64,000 nt of DNA. Origin: Perkinsus olseni (taxonomy: Eukaryota > Perkinsozoa > Perkinsida > Perkinsidae). Below are positions 47,838 through 58,480 of the stretch, piece after piece (the first letter of the stretch is position 1; each line of letters starts with the position of its first letter). Position numbers and translations under genes: made by a program. The notes beneath the pieces are model-generated. The model was given only the letters and a program-made list of their open reading frames with translations. It was not told where the DNA came from and ran no database searches. The DNA lies in assembly GCA_013115135.1 (NCBI GenBank), contig JABANP010000014.1, positions 186,001-250,000 on the forward strand, written 5' to 3'.

Positions 47838-47893
47838 AGCAGCAAACTCGAAGATGGAAACGTTGTTCCCGATGGGCTTACAACGCTCACGGC

Positions 47894-47971
47894 GGCCTCG
47901 GAATCACCCTCCAGAATAGCAAGGGTAATACCAATCTTTAGCGCAATACTCACAACAAAGAAGGGCTTCAT
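47894..47971 (-). pseudogene. Cysteine-rich peptide copy 4, 5' half
   Basis: It encodes MKPFFVVSIALKIGITLAI and EGDSEA, the family signal peptide and first pro-region residues, then leaves homology at 47894. The upstream block is intact: GCTTCAGGGCGAAGGCGATAA at 48009-48029, 38 bases from the start, and TATAGAA-ATG before the start. Together with 44185-44489 it forms one gene divided by the insert. Confidence 0.8.
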
Positions 47972-48039
47972 TTCTATACACTAAATTGGATTTCAATGAT
48001 AATACGATGCTTCAGGGCGAAGGCGATAACTTTACTGAT

Positions 48040-49180
48040 GCTAAGCTAAGCCCCCGCGTGTGCACTATAGTGACAACATAGTGACGCCGATAGTGTACGC
48101 TATGTTACAGCTACAGCCTGGTTCAGTCCCACTCAGCTCTTAGTTTGCCGCTACAACGTATCATTAGCATCAGATAACCGTCTGACCTCACTATGCGCCC
48201 CGCACTCGCGTGCATGAGTATACGTGCTACACTAAGCTTAGCTTAGCTCAGTAAGCTGTAAATCACATTATTGCTTAGCTCCTATCCAGTCCAAATTTAC
48301 CTCTCTTTGAGCCCCGTCTCGAATAGCCACACTGTACAGTACAGTCTGTACTGAGTTATAGTGCACACGTGCCATGATGGTGACGCGACTACACCGCGTC
48401 TCCGGGAGTCCCAGGGACGCGGTGTAGACCACCTGTCCCGGACCGGGACAGGTCACCTAGAAACTCCGTCTTAACTCTTCTAGGACCCATCAGAAGTCCC
48501 CCGCTCCGCATTTTCGGAAGCAAAACATCCTCAAACTAGGGGTGGGCACCGGTGAATGCAGCTATGAGCTAGTCGTAGCTATGAGTTACCGAAGTTCACT
48601 GGGAACTCACCACATAGTCTATGTATGACTCTACACTGCCAATCTCACGAGTGTACAGCAGAATCACACGATGCAGATCGAACGCTTGGCAGGAAAGCTG
48701 TGACAGACTAAGCGATCATGCGTGAGGCCTGATGACCGTTCAGCGATGGCTTGGTGACAAGTCTTTTAGCCATGGCGCGTCGTTTACGAGCCTCTCAGTC
48801 ATAGCACGCGGACAACATGAAACTCTATATACCCCAAGTGGTATTCCGCTTTAGTAGAGGAAGGTGGATCATTGCATGCCACACCGCGGCAGTCACGGAT
48901 TCCTCAGTAGGCTTCGATCATCTCCTGTGCATGCGTGCGAGCTTAGGAAGAATATTCAAATCCTCACCTTGCACTGCCTAGGATTTAGAGGCTCATAGGC
49001 TAGCAACAACAGTGGAAAGGCAACATCGTAGTACAGCATGCGAGCTTCGCATTGCGAAGAGTGCATTACGGAACTGAATTGGCCTTGCCGGCCAGGGTGC
49101 AAGTTGCCACTGTCCCCAATAGAAAAGCACTCCGAACTCGGGAACTCGCTGACAGGGCCTTCGAGACTTGCAGCAAGTAG
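48040..49180. other. Intergenic accessory stretch with hairpins
   Basis: No gene is supported. It contains CACTATAGTG-type palindromes near 48060-48110, the two hairpins at 48389-48453 and TGTACAGTACAGTCTGTACT near 48334. The remainder to 49180 shows nothing recognisable. Confidence 0.5.
48389..48453. repeat. Two adjacent perfect hairpins
   Basis: CTACACCGCGTC (48389-48400) pairs with GACGCGGTGTAG (48416-48427). Three bases later ACCTGTCCCGG (48431-48441) pairs with CCGGGACAGGT (48443-48453). Both stems are GC-rich and exact. Confidence 0.8.
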
Positions 49181-49183
49181 CCA

Positions 49184-50301
49184 CTGGGCTTTCGTCTACA
49201 GCTTGGTCATTGTGATAGTGAACAAAACGCCAAAAACACCCAACACCAGAAATCGTCTAAGAATCGTTATCTTTCTCTCCTCGGACCTATTGAGACGGAG
49301 ATGAATGAGGCGAAGTTCACCTTGCAGCTGATGACGGTGCTCATCTCACTGTATCGTGATGCACTCTCGCTCCCAGCGGTAATACTCCAACGTCCCCATG
49401 GTCAATGCCCCAAAGGCGACGAGACGGTTCATGGTACTCATCGTCTGCTGCATCGCTCTACCTTGCGATTCAATGACCTGATAGTTGTCTGGCGGGTCGA
49501 CTGCTGCTTTTGGCGTCGCCTCGCCTGTAAGTTCTTCCGAGTCATGTCTTGGATTATCTCTCCGTGCTGAGCTAAGGCATTGTCAAAAATTTCTCTCATC
49601 TCCGCGGTAATGCGAGGCAGTGCAGCCTGAGAGCGTAGATTCCAACATACCCTCCCAAAGCGACGACGGAAAGATCGAACGATAGCCGCTCCAGCACATC
49701 GGTCGCGGCCGTGACCCACGCCTTCACATCATGGCTCGTTATGAAGTCTTGGACGGATGGCAAAGTCACTTTGATGAATAATTATCACCTACGTTCGAGA
49801 CTACAAGACTCGAACTCAAGAGCCTCTCGGTATTGGAAACTGTACGTGCACTTGCATCAATCAAAGACTAAACATACAATCATTCTTCGTCTCCATGGGC
49901 ATCCGACCGCACTGCAGACGCTTCCTGATCCTGAACATTTTCTCCTCAGCGGCAAAACGGCGGTATTCGACCCGGCGATTATCGAGTGAGAAATAATACT
50001 TCCTCCTTTTCCCGTAGCTGGCCTGTTCTGGGAGCGTCCTCAGCACGCCGCTGTAGAGATGAAGTCCCTTCCGAAGCTCTACTTCCGAGTGGCTTCAGGA
50101 GATGCTAGAACCGGAGGATTCTCGCGTCCGCCGTAGGACTGAGAACGCCATATAATACTGATCGCACATACTTAGCTCCGAGTATCCACGCAAGATGGAG
50201 GCGTGCGCATTAGGGCAGGCTGCCTTGGGGAGGTCAATAATATAGGAGTAGATCGCTCGCATCCTGCGTGGTTCACACGCTGCGCCTGGACTAAGAAGCA
50301 A
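49184..50301 (-). CDS. Small multi-exon gene with C-terminal hydrophobic anchor, unrecognised
   Basis: Probable exons: 50200-50301, 49880-50090 (ELRKGLHLYSGVLRTLPEQ, then a basic coil RRVEYRRFAAEEKMFRIRKR), 49650-49770 (PSVQDFITSHDVKAWVTAAT), and 49369-49569 (TGEATPKAAVDPPDNYQVIE, then MSTMNRLVAFGALTMGTLEY). The frame stops at TGA 49367-49369. If a 65-base GT-AG intron is removed it continues to SEERKITILRRFLVLGVFGV and a stop near 49184. That tail is a good transmembrane anchor. The region has a faint likeness to SNARE or COX20 proteins, but neither match is convincing. Confidence 0.4.
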
Positions 50302-53300
50302 CTACCTTTCGCGGTGGAAGTGAGTGATACTGATCGCATCGCAAAACAGATGAACTACACTGGTGAGGTGAGACTGTTGGATGATGAGGATCAACGCATT
50401 AACTACGAATAATTGCTGCAGCGACTTTACCTTAGCCTTCTTGCGAGCACGGGACATCATTCGTCTCTGGAAGTCCGTCATGCCAGCAGGCGCTACTCCA
50501 CTGGAAGCGTCAAGGCCAACAGTGATGCCCATTTGATCTCCGTGGCCGTCCGCAATATCAAAGAGTCGCAACGGGGCCGGGCCTCGGCAACGCTGGTTGC
50601 CGTTCTCGCCATTATCTGGGAACCGAATCAGGCCAAACTGATCATAGGGACACGCTGCCATATGTCTCACTTCCCTTGCTCATTCCGTCCGAGTAGCATG
50701 CCACCACGGCCCTCTATGTTGAGGTCGTAGAGGAGCTCTACAGCTAACTGGTCGTCTCCATTGCAGAAGGTGGCAATTTCGTCCTTGAAATCTCGGAGTA
50801 ACTGCGAGGAGATATCCCATGCCGCCCGTTCGACCAGAACCATTTCGAACTCCGACGGACGGCGGAGTAGTGATACAAGGAGCCATCAGTCCTGTGGTCC
50901 ATCGGCACACGAAAGCCTCCGCTAGCGACCGACGCCGCAGCACCTCCCGAAGGCAGTTGTTTATATGATAAACAAAGGGTGACGTCTCGGACTGCATGAG
51001 ATTCCTGAGCTGCAGCAAAGTTGGTATCATCGTCTCCTGCATGTATTTCTTAGACTTCTCTGCCGCATCGCGCCTCTCACCTGCCAAGAAATCGACAATA
51101 TCGATACAACATCTAGCACAGAGAAGATGAACAGAGGAAGGCTGAGAAGCAAGTCCTTGCCTGGCTCACTCCTGTAGGTTCGGATCTTCGTTTTCATCAC
51201 TACCCATCGCCCGCTGCTGCTCGGCGATATCCCTTCCACCTGGTGGGATGTCTCTACTAGAGCGCTCAACCGGAGACCAAGCTTCTCACCTCCGACAGAT
51301 TTCATGTGAAGTCTCAACTCTCTACAGGACAACAGACAGAATACATCTGTTAGCACTCGTCCTCCTAAGATGGGGATATAATAATATTATGGTATGCCAC
51401 CGGCGCCAACCGTACCGCTCTCTTCTTCTGTCTGCGGTAGAGGTAAGGGCCTCGCGGCTCCATCCTCGTCGAGGAATCTCGTGAGTAGTCTTGTCATTAT
51501 CTCGTTGACAACTTTGAATTTGGCAGACTCATCCAAGTGTTCCATCATGAACCTGATGCGTGTGGAAGGTTTCACTGCAGTCGCAGCGGAAACCCAGACC
51601 TCGCTCACCGATAAATCCTCTCTCTTTTCACGGTGAGTTCTTGCAGAGAGAATTCTCTGTTATTATGAGCAGCATTTGCGTACCTGAACACAGTGAGGTC
51701 CTTGTTAGGATGGCGGACGGGGAGCGGAAGGCCTCCGCGAAGACTCACAGTGGATGGCCTTTCCAGCAGTTGAGTGCGCAGATAGTTTTCACGAACACGT
51801 CAGCGAAGAGGCCATGCTGCCTCGGAATTAGTATCCGTGTGAAGAAGGACTCCACGAATGATCGTATCTGAACATTGGACGCACTCAGAGCAGCAGGACG
51901 TCAAAGTTCCACGATCCAACAACGTAGCCGTACTCAATGGAAGAATCGATGCCCAGACAGCGGGTGCCTAGTTAAACGAGGCCCGTTAGGTCGCAGGGGG
52001 TCATCTCACAGTCTACAGGCCGAATCCTACCAGGCCTTTCACGTTGTCACGAGTGCGCATAAAGGCTCGAGATTCCGGAATGCTGCACTCACTTCCTCAT
52101 TCTCATCGGCCAATACAGTGAGATATCTGTAAACGGTTTGCCCTCGGAACTTGACGTAGTCCTCCGCCATCAGGGAAGATATCACCATCATGGCTTGGTG
52201 ACGGTAAAACCTTATCTTTATCCTGAGGAGCGCAGGGAGCACGGGGTGCTTTCAGGGATTCACTGACAACAAGCGCGCTTCTACCGCCACAGTGCTATAT
52301 CAACGCGATCATGAAACCTTATCCTTCAGTTTCCCTTCTCTTCGTGGAAGAGTGGTATGACAAGGATAGAACGCCACCGTAGAAGTCAATTGCTACACAT
52401 AACTCACATTGAGAGCTCTCGTCATCATAGGAAGCCTCGGATCAACAAGCCCAGTATACTGAACGCATAGATCATAGAGAACAACGAAGGCATTGTTGCG
52501 GACGACCACAGGTTCGAAATGCCTACACAGCAACCGCTGGGGAACAAAGGCAAGTCGCACCACGGTCTACCTCAAGAGGAGGGCGAACACGTCAGCAAGA
52601 TTCTTAGCTTGTTTCTCATTCTTCAGACATATTTTGCCAAGACAAATGATCGCCTGCGCTCGGACCGGGACGGGTATGCGGAAGTGCTGAAGAAAGGTAA
52701 GGGCAGCAGAACCTCCCTCTCGGAGAGAAACTACGATCCCTAAGTTTAACAAGAACGGGTAGGTTGGACTCTTCCTCTCACAGTATATTGATAAGCAATC
52801 AAGTATCGATCAGGAATGAGACCACAAGCCGCAAGTTTGCGCGACCCCAGCACGGCTGACCTGTTTCGGATTGCCGCTCATGATGTCGGAGAAGACGGAG
52901 TCGGTCGCCAGCACGTGGATATTCTAAGGAATCCGCCTTCACTGAGCAGCAAGGGCACGAGGTCCTCACCGTATAGGTGCTTTCAGGCTTTGAAAAGCAC
53001 GAGACATTCTTCTTGCCCGACTCCTCACAGACTAGGACCAGATCGCCTGAGTAAAGCACTTCATTAACGAGTCACGGGAAGAGTGGCGGTTGTAATGCTC
53101 ATGATTGACCTAGATATCCGAGGGCAGCAGCTAGCCTCTTGGTTTCCACTTCGGGCATTGTGAGCGGCCTGTCCGGTTTAAAGATGGCTCCTTGGTAGAC
53201 ACACGTCTGAAAGGGTGAATCGATGCGGAGAAATCGGGTTGCACATTTACCTCCATCTGGCTGACCAAGTCCTTCTGCCAGCCCTTCAGTGCCTGCTTCG

Positions 53301-56300
53301 TAGTTCGGTGGGTATCACAGAGACACTTCACCAGCTCCATGACGGGCTGAATAGGAGAAGAGGAACGATTGGACTTCAACGTGAGGGGAGAAGAATCTCC
53401 CGCTAAGGTAGCTCCAGCGCTAGTGACATATTCACAATCACGACGCAGCAGTGATGAGCGAATAAGTGCTCGGCGAGGAGATCAACGGTACCAGTAAACA
53501 CCCACACAGAATGACACACAGCACTCGACGAATCCTTCAATTCGACAGATTGAGATAGTGAGGGTTGTCCTGCCGCGCTTCTGACGGTGAGTACCATCAG
53601 ATCGGGCGTCTCACCAGAGCAACAGTAAGTGGAATCTTGAACTTCTTAATGGCTTCCAGTAAGAGCTCCCCTATAGCCGTAGCAGAGTCACCATCAACGA
53701 GCGCCGCGACTTGCTTCATCACAAACAGGACAGCTTTGAGTAGGCACAGGTGGCCGAATGATGCCTGTGGGGTGCCTGAAGGGATCAACTGAGAGCGCCA
53801 ACTACGCGGGCGACCGACCCCCGCGGAATACCGACCGCCCACTGAACCGATACCTCCTTCCACCTCGCTTGAGGCTACATAAGGGTCATACACGGACCAA
53901 GGAGTCTCAACACTCGACAGCTCCGCTGGTGTTGAGGGCCAATTAGAGTCGGCAAAGGAGAAGAGAGTCGGGGAGAGAGAGCCACTACATTGATCTTCAG
54001 AGAAATAGGTTTTGACCGCCCGAGCGACCAGGGAAGGATCGATGACGTCGCCCTGCAGTGATGCAAACTCTTCGAGTAACTAATCCGAACCAGCTTCGGT
54101 CTAGAGAACCGCCGCACCAACCGTCCTACCATCCACAGGGCTTGGACAAGATGAGGATCCTCTTCATTAGTAGTCTCCTCGATGACCTTCTCCAAGGCCG
54201 ACACGAAGGGTTTGCAGGCAGTCTGGGACAGAACTATGACCCAGCTTCGCTCCGCCTTTTTCGAACTCACTTTTGTGCTTTGTTCTCTCCTCATGAGCAA
54301 CTTGATACCCCTTTGAGCATACTCGACCCAGTTGTGATGCGAGGATATAGTCCCTGAGTTACTCCTCAAGAGGGAGAACAGCACACGGGAAGCCTACGCA
54401 GGAGGCACGCTGACAGCGGATCCAGCCCGGAGCTCCTTCTGAGAGCGGATTTCAAGGGTTGCAGGATACTCTCTTTGACGGTATCCGTGGCGATATCGGA
54501 GACACTCTGCTCTGCGTCTGATACGAGTGGTAGCACTACTGTGCACCAAAGCGTTGGTATCTACATGCACGCAAGCACACGATGGATACCAAGGGTTCGG
54601 GAGGCCTCACATTAGACTTATTATGGAGGTCGTTGTTTCGACCATTTCTATGGCAGGATAAAGCCTCTCCAGGACTTCCCTATGCCTACCCGATAGCATC
54701 TGAAGAGCAGCGTTCTCACCTGAATGGCTGCTAGCCCGAGCCCAACACCCACCTGCAATATTTTGTCCGTTGTCGCTATCGCTGCCTTCCTAACACTAAC
54801 GGCCGAGTCAAGGCCGAGGATCGGGAGTGTCTCATCCAGGGGCAGTACAAACGGGGTCTCGTCTCCAACCAGGTCATTGAGTTCTTCTAGTACATCAATG
54901 AGCATATCTATCACCTTGGTGCAGACCTGAGAGCGGCGGGGACGTAGTCCCTGCAGGTTGCCAACTGCAAAATCCAACAACAGCAGTCTTTCCTATGAGG
55001 GCTAGCTCAGTGATTAGGTTGCTATGATGTTGTCAGGGGCGCTCCTTTCAACCGCAACACTACCCAATCGAAAGGTAGATAGGGAGTGCCACATCAGAGG
55101 AAGGCTCCACCCTAGGTTCTATGGTCACCGGTTTCAACGGCCGGCATAGGACCTCATGAGGACTTACGGTGCGAACGCCAGTCTTCTCATCACTCGCAGC
55201 CCGAACAACTATCTCAGGGATCTTCCGAGCCACCCCACTCAGCCAGTCCCGATCTTCATCCTGAGGGTTGAGCGCACATGGGAAAGAGACCGCCAATGGA
55301 AGGCGGAAAGCGGATGGTAATAACAATTAGAAGTCTGCCTAGGGCATCTCAGCTCCGCTCTAGGCGTCAAGGGAAGCTGATGAAGAGTGCTGCGATAGTA
55401 AGGCTGACTAGTGACTCTCGCTGCATTGCCTCATTAGTACATAAGAAAACCGAAAGCCCGCTTACCGCCATATCATTCCCTCCCCCCAAGACCAGCGCCT
55501 TGAGTAGACTGCCCACCCCCAGAATGGCTTTCGAGCGCACGGAAGATACCTAAGAGCCCATTACTCCCATGAGCACGACCATAACACCACCGCGCCCCAC
55601 CGGGTCTAGCACACAGCCGAGGACACCCTGTAGGAGCAGTTTCGCCGTCTCCTTCTCTAGGTGGGCCTGAATGCCCGTGTCGGCGTACTCAGTAGCAAAA
55701 GTTGGAGCTCAGCTACTTTCTCCGCTCGCATGACGAGGACCCCCACCACGTCAATAGCAAAGGCTCGGAATCCGGCACGGTTAGTGGTCAGCAGGAGCTC
55801 GACGAACGACGCGAATCGACTCTGCAACACAATCCGACTATTTCGCAATTGTTCGGCCTTTCGACCCGCTCAGCAAAGCTTACCGTGAGAGTGCCCTCGT
55901 CCAACTCTAACTCCACAACCTGTTCGGCGAAGCTCTCCAGCAGCGTAACGATCGTCTAAGAAACACGGGAAAGCCGCTACCCTTGCGGCTTCAGCTGTTG
56001 CCGCACGTACCACTGCTGCAGACTCTCGCCAATCCTTCTTCTCCGGGCACAGTGTGCATATGCGCTGAATCAGGCCCATCACCGGGTCCATCATCACCTG
56101 CAGGGATCACGTATTGGTCGATAAAGTTAGGGCTAGTCCTCGAGCCTCGAGCCCCGTTTCTTTCTATCGGCCATATCCGTACGATACCTCTCTCTTCCCT
56201 CCACGGTTCCCTTCATCCTCGCTGTCATCATCCTGCGGCGAGGCGCCCTCAGGCCTCCTGTGTCCCCTCCTAGCCCGCTCAGAGCCCTCCTCATCCCCAT

Positions 56301-58083
56301 CAGAATCACTACTCTCATCATCGCTCTGGGGCACCACGCCTTCTCTTGTCACCTCGGCCGCCCTGAATACAGTGCAACTTCACGCCCGGGGCCTATTGAC
56401 TCGCCAGCCGCTCATGCTGTGACTCTGGACTGAGTAGCCGTCGGAGTGGTTGTCATGAGAGAATAGCGCCCACCCAGCAGCCCCTCACCTCTGCATCGCC
56501 ACGTCTGCGTTTCCGCCGTTGCCTGTCACCGTTTCTCTCGTCCCCCTCTCCCTCTTCTTCGCTCTAAATAGAGAGACTACTGCACACGAAAATCCGGGCA
56601 ATCAGCACATAATCGACGCCTACAGACGTGCAAGGCTTGAAGGAACCAATTCCGGGTATGCTGCGAGAAACATTCAAGTTCGATGCTGGCAGCCCAGCTG
56701 ATGCGGAGATGCTCGACCATCACTTACGCCCCGCTCGGAGTATCATCTTCATCATCATCGCCGCCCACATCGTCAACGTCCTTCTCAACCAACCGGCGGC
56801 AGAGAAGGACGGGATGCTCTCGAACGAAACCCTGGAAGAGAGCAACAAGCTGACTAAGCCAGATTGGAGAGCGAAGGAGCCGATACTTGACTTACGATGA
56901 CCCATTGTAAGATTATGTCCTTGGCCGTCCTCATGGATGCTGTTGGGGCCGCTACGGTCTTCTCTTTGGCGTACTACAGAACACCCTTGATGAAAAGCCC
57001 GGCGACGGCGCGACTTTCTCAAGGTCGAGCTATCCGAGAACATAGTCCCCAAGTAGACTCAGTCAACCGACTGACGAAATGTCTGATGATCCGCCAGAAC
57101 TTACATTATCCATGAGTATAACCGGCAGCAATGCTCTAAATACCAAAGCGCACCTCCAATGAGGAGGGCCGTGCTCGGGAGAGGCCATGTCCGACAGAAT
57201 CTCCGTGCACTTCAAGATGAGCTCAGCGTCGCTCTGAAGACACAGAACGACATGTCCCTGGTGGGAGCTTCTAAGGAGCGTGCATTTTTCTTAGGCAAAT
57301 TCGAATAATTTTCATTTCTCGTCAACTAAGGCGAGTTAAGGGCTGAAATTTCAACAGGGTATAGATATTATCATGATACACCACAAGTTGAATCGAAATT
57401 TGAATCGATCGTCATATTCATATTGTGTTAGGCATCGAGAAATGACAATTATTCGAATTTGCCTGAGAAAAAAAATCACGCTCCTTATATAAGTCCGTCT
57501 AACATTCGTTTCCTCGGTCTAACATTCGCGCGGCCGCGGTCCACCATAAGGCCTATTTCTAGCACTCTCTCAACTATTCGGCCCGGATGATGATGAGCAG
57601 TCGTCATACGGGGTGTCCATGCAAGGAAGGCGCTCACTTCATGATCCCTGATGACACCAACGATAGTCTCGGTGATGACTCCAACAGCTTCTGGGTTATC
57701 CTTGAAGTTATACTTTTCCAACATCTGCATCACTTTCGACAAGGCGCCATCCTCTGAGCCAAAGCGACAGTGAAATGTTAATACGAGTCGAATAAGTGAC
57801 CCAGCCTTATAAGAGGCCTGCACGGCAGCCACCTGGAAGGCAAGAGAGCGACATTAACAGATCAGGATGACATGAACCTCTTTTCGTCGAAGGGTTCGCC
57901 TCCCGGAGAAGAGCTACAGGGTGCAGCGACCTTATTGGCGTCAGAAGACATCAGCGGTGACGGTACGTTCAGACCATCACGCAACGTAGCAAGTCGCGGA
58001 GTCTGAAGATATCTCACCCTGTTCGGAGTCCGAGCTCATCTCTGAGACCGCCGAGACCATGTCACAGTCTGAGTCGCTATCCA
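50302..58083 (-). CDS. NCAPD3: Condensin-2 complex subunit D3
   Basis: This is the HEAT-repeat subunit of condensin II, which loads on chromosomes and compacts them for division. Many minus-strand exons follow the family order: acidic start MDSDSDCDMVSAVSEMSSDS (58083, tentative), LIQRICTLCPEKKDWRESAA (56080), FASFVELLLTTNRAGFRAFA (55810), SVRKAAIATTDKIL (54790) and VRAQAIICLGKICLKNEKQA (52660). Next come VVRNNAFVVLYDLCVQYTGL (52510), FYRHQAMMVISSLMAEDYVK (52205), FVKTICALNCWKGHP (51800), TRIRFMMEHLDESAKFKVVN (51560), KYMQETMIPTLLQLRNLMQS (51043), DDQLAVELLYDLNIEGRGGM (50760) and a basic tail RRMMSRARKKAKVK. The LGK-C-L, NN-x-V-x-x-x-DLC and QD-Y-x-K-x-G blocks separate D3 from D2 of condensin I. 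One intron carries a TIR element (57272-57487). Confidence 0.88.
57272..57487. mobile_element. MITE-like element with long TIRs
   Basis: This 216-base segment has terminal inverted repeats of about 45 bases. TAAGGAGCGTG and GGCAAATTCGAATAATT on the left are mirrored by AATTATTCGAATTTGCC and CACGCTCCTTA on the right. A TA at both ends would fit a TA target duplication as in Tc1/mariner elements. It has no coding capacity and lies between exons of NCAPD3. Confidence 0.75.
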
Positions 58084-58480
58084 TGGTGGAAAAGATATGA
58101 AAAAATCTGTTTCAGTAACCCTCTCCAAAGGCGTTCGAACGACGAACTCCACGAGCTGGAGCTATATGGCACTGAAAACCATGTCATGCGCCAGAGACTG
58201 ATCTGTCGTTCATCCAACGCCATCAACAATAACGATGTGATACAAGCTTGGCCTATTAAGGGCAGGCTTGTGAACAACTCTATAGAGGGTGCCTCAGTAC
58301 GCTCAGGTGCTGTGACAGCTACGCAAAAGATCGGTCCCCAACTCTCCCCACTATCCTCCGTCACCCGGCTCTTCCCCGCAGGCGCCGAGCGACCACCGAT
58401 CGAGGTCACAACGCCACACGAGTGTTATAACAGCAGTAGAAACAGCATATACGTTTGGTAGACTCGAGACTCCATTCGAT

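Larger units (their letters stand above)
44490..47893 (-). mobile_element. hAT-like transposon inserted in a peptide gene
   Basis: This 3.4 kb insert separates the two halves of peptide copy 4. It holds a minus-strand transposase-like gene (45091-47837). Its edges were set by comparison with uninterrupted copy 3. The left edge begins CCAGTGTGGTAAAATAGGG. The right edge ends CTTACAACGCTCACGGC. I see no clear terminal inverted repeats and no 8-base target duplication, so the ends may be eroded or the insert composite. Confidence 0.65.

Noticed and set aside
49184..50301. Identification of the small anchored gene as a SNARE or COX20
   Set aside because: The heptad spacing does not fit a SNARE motif and the first membrane segment of COX20 is absent.
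57485..57832. The 115-codon minus frame as a complete small gene
   Set aside because: Its start region follows an acceptor and its end runs into the TIR element; it is an exon of the NCAPD3 gene followed by intron.
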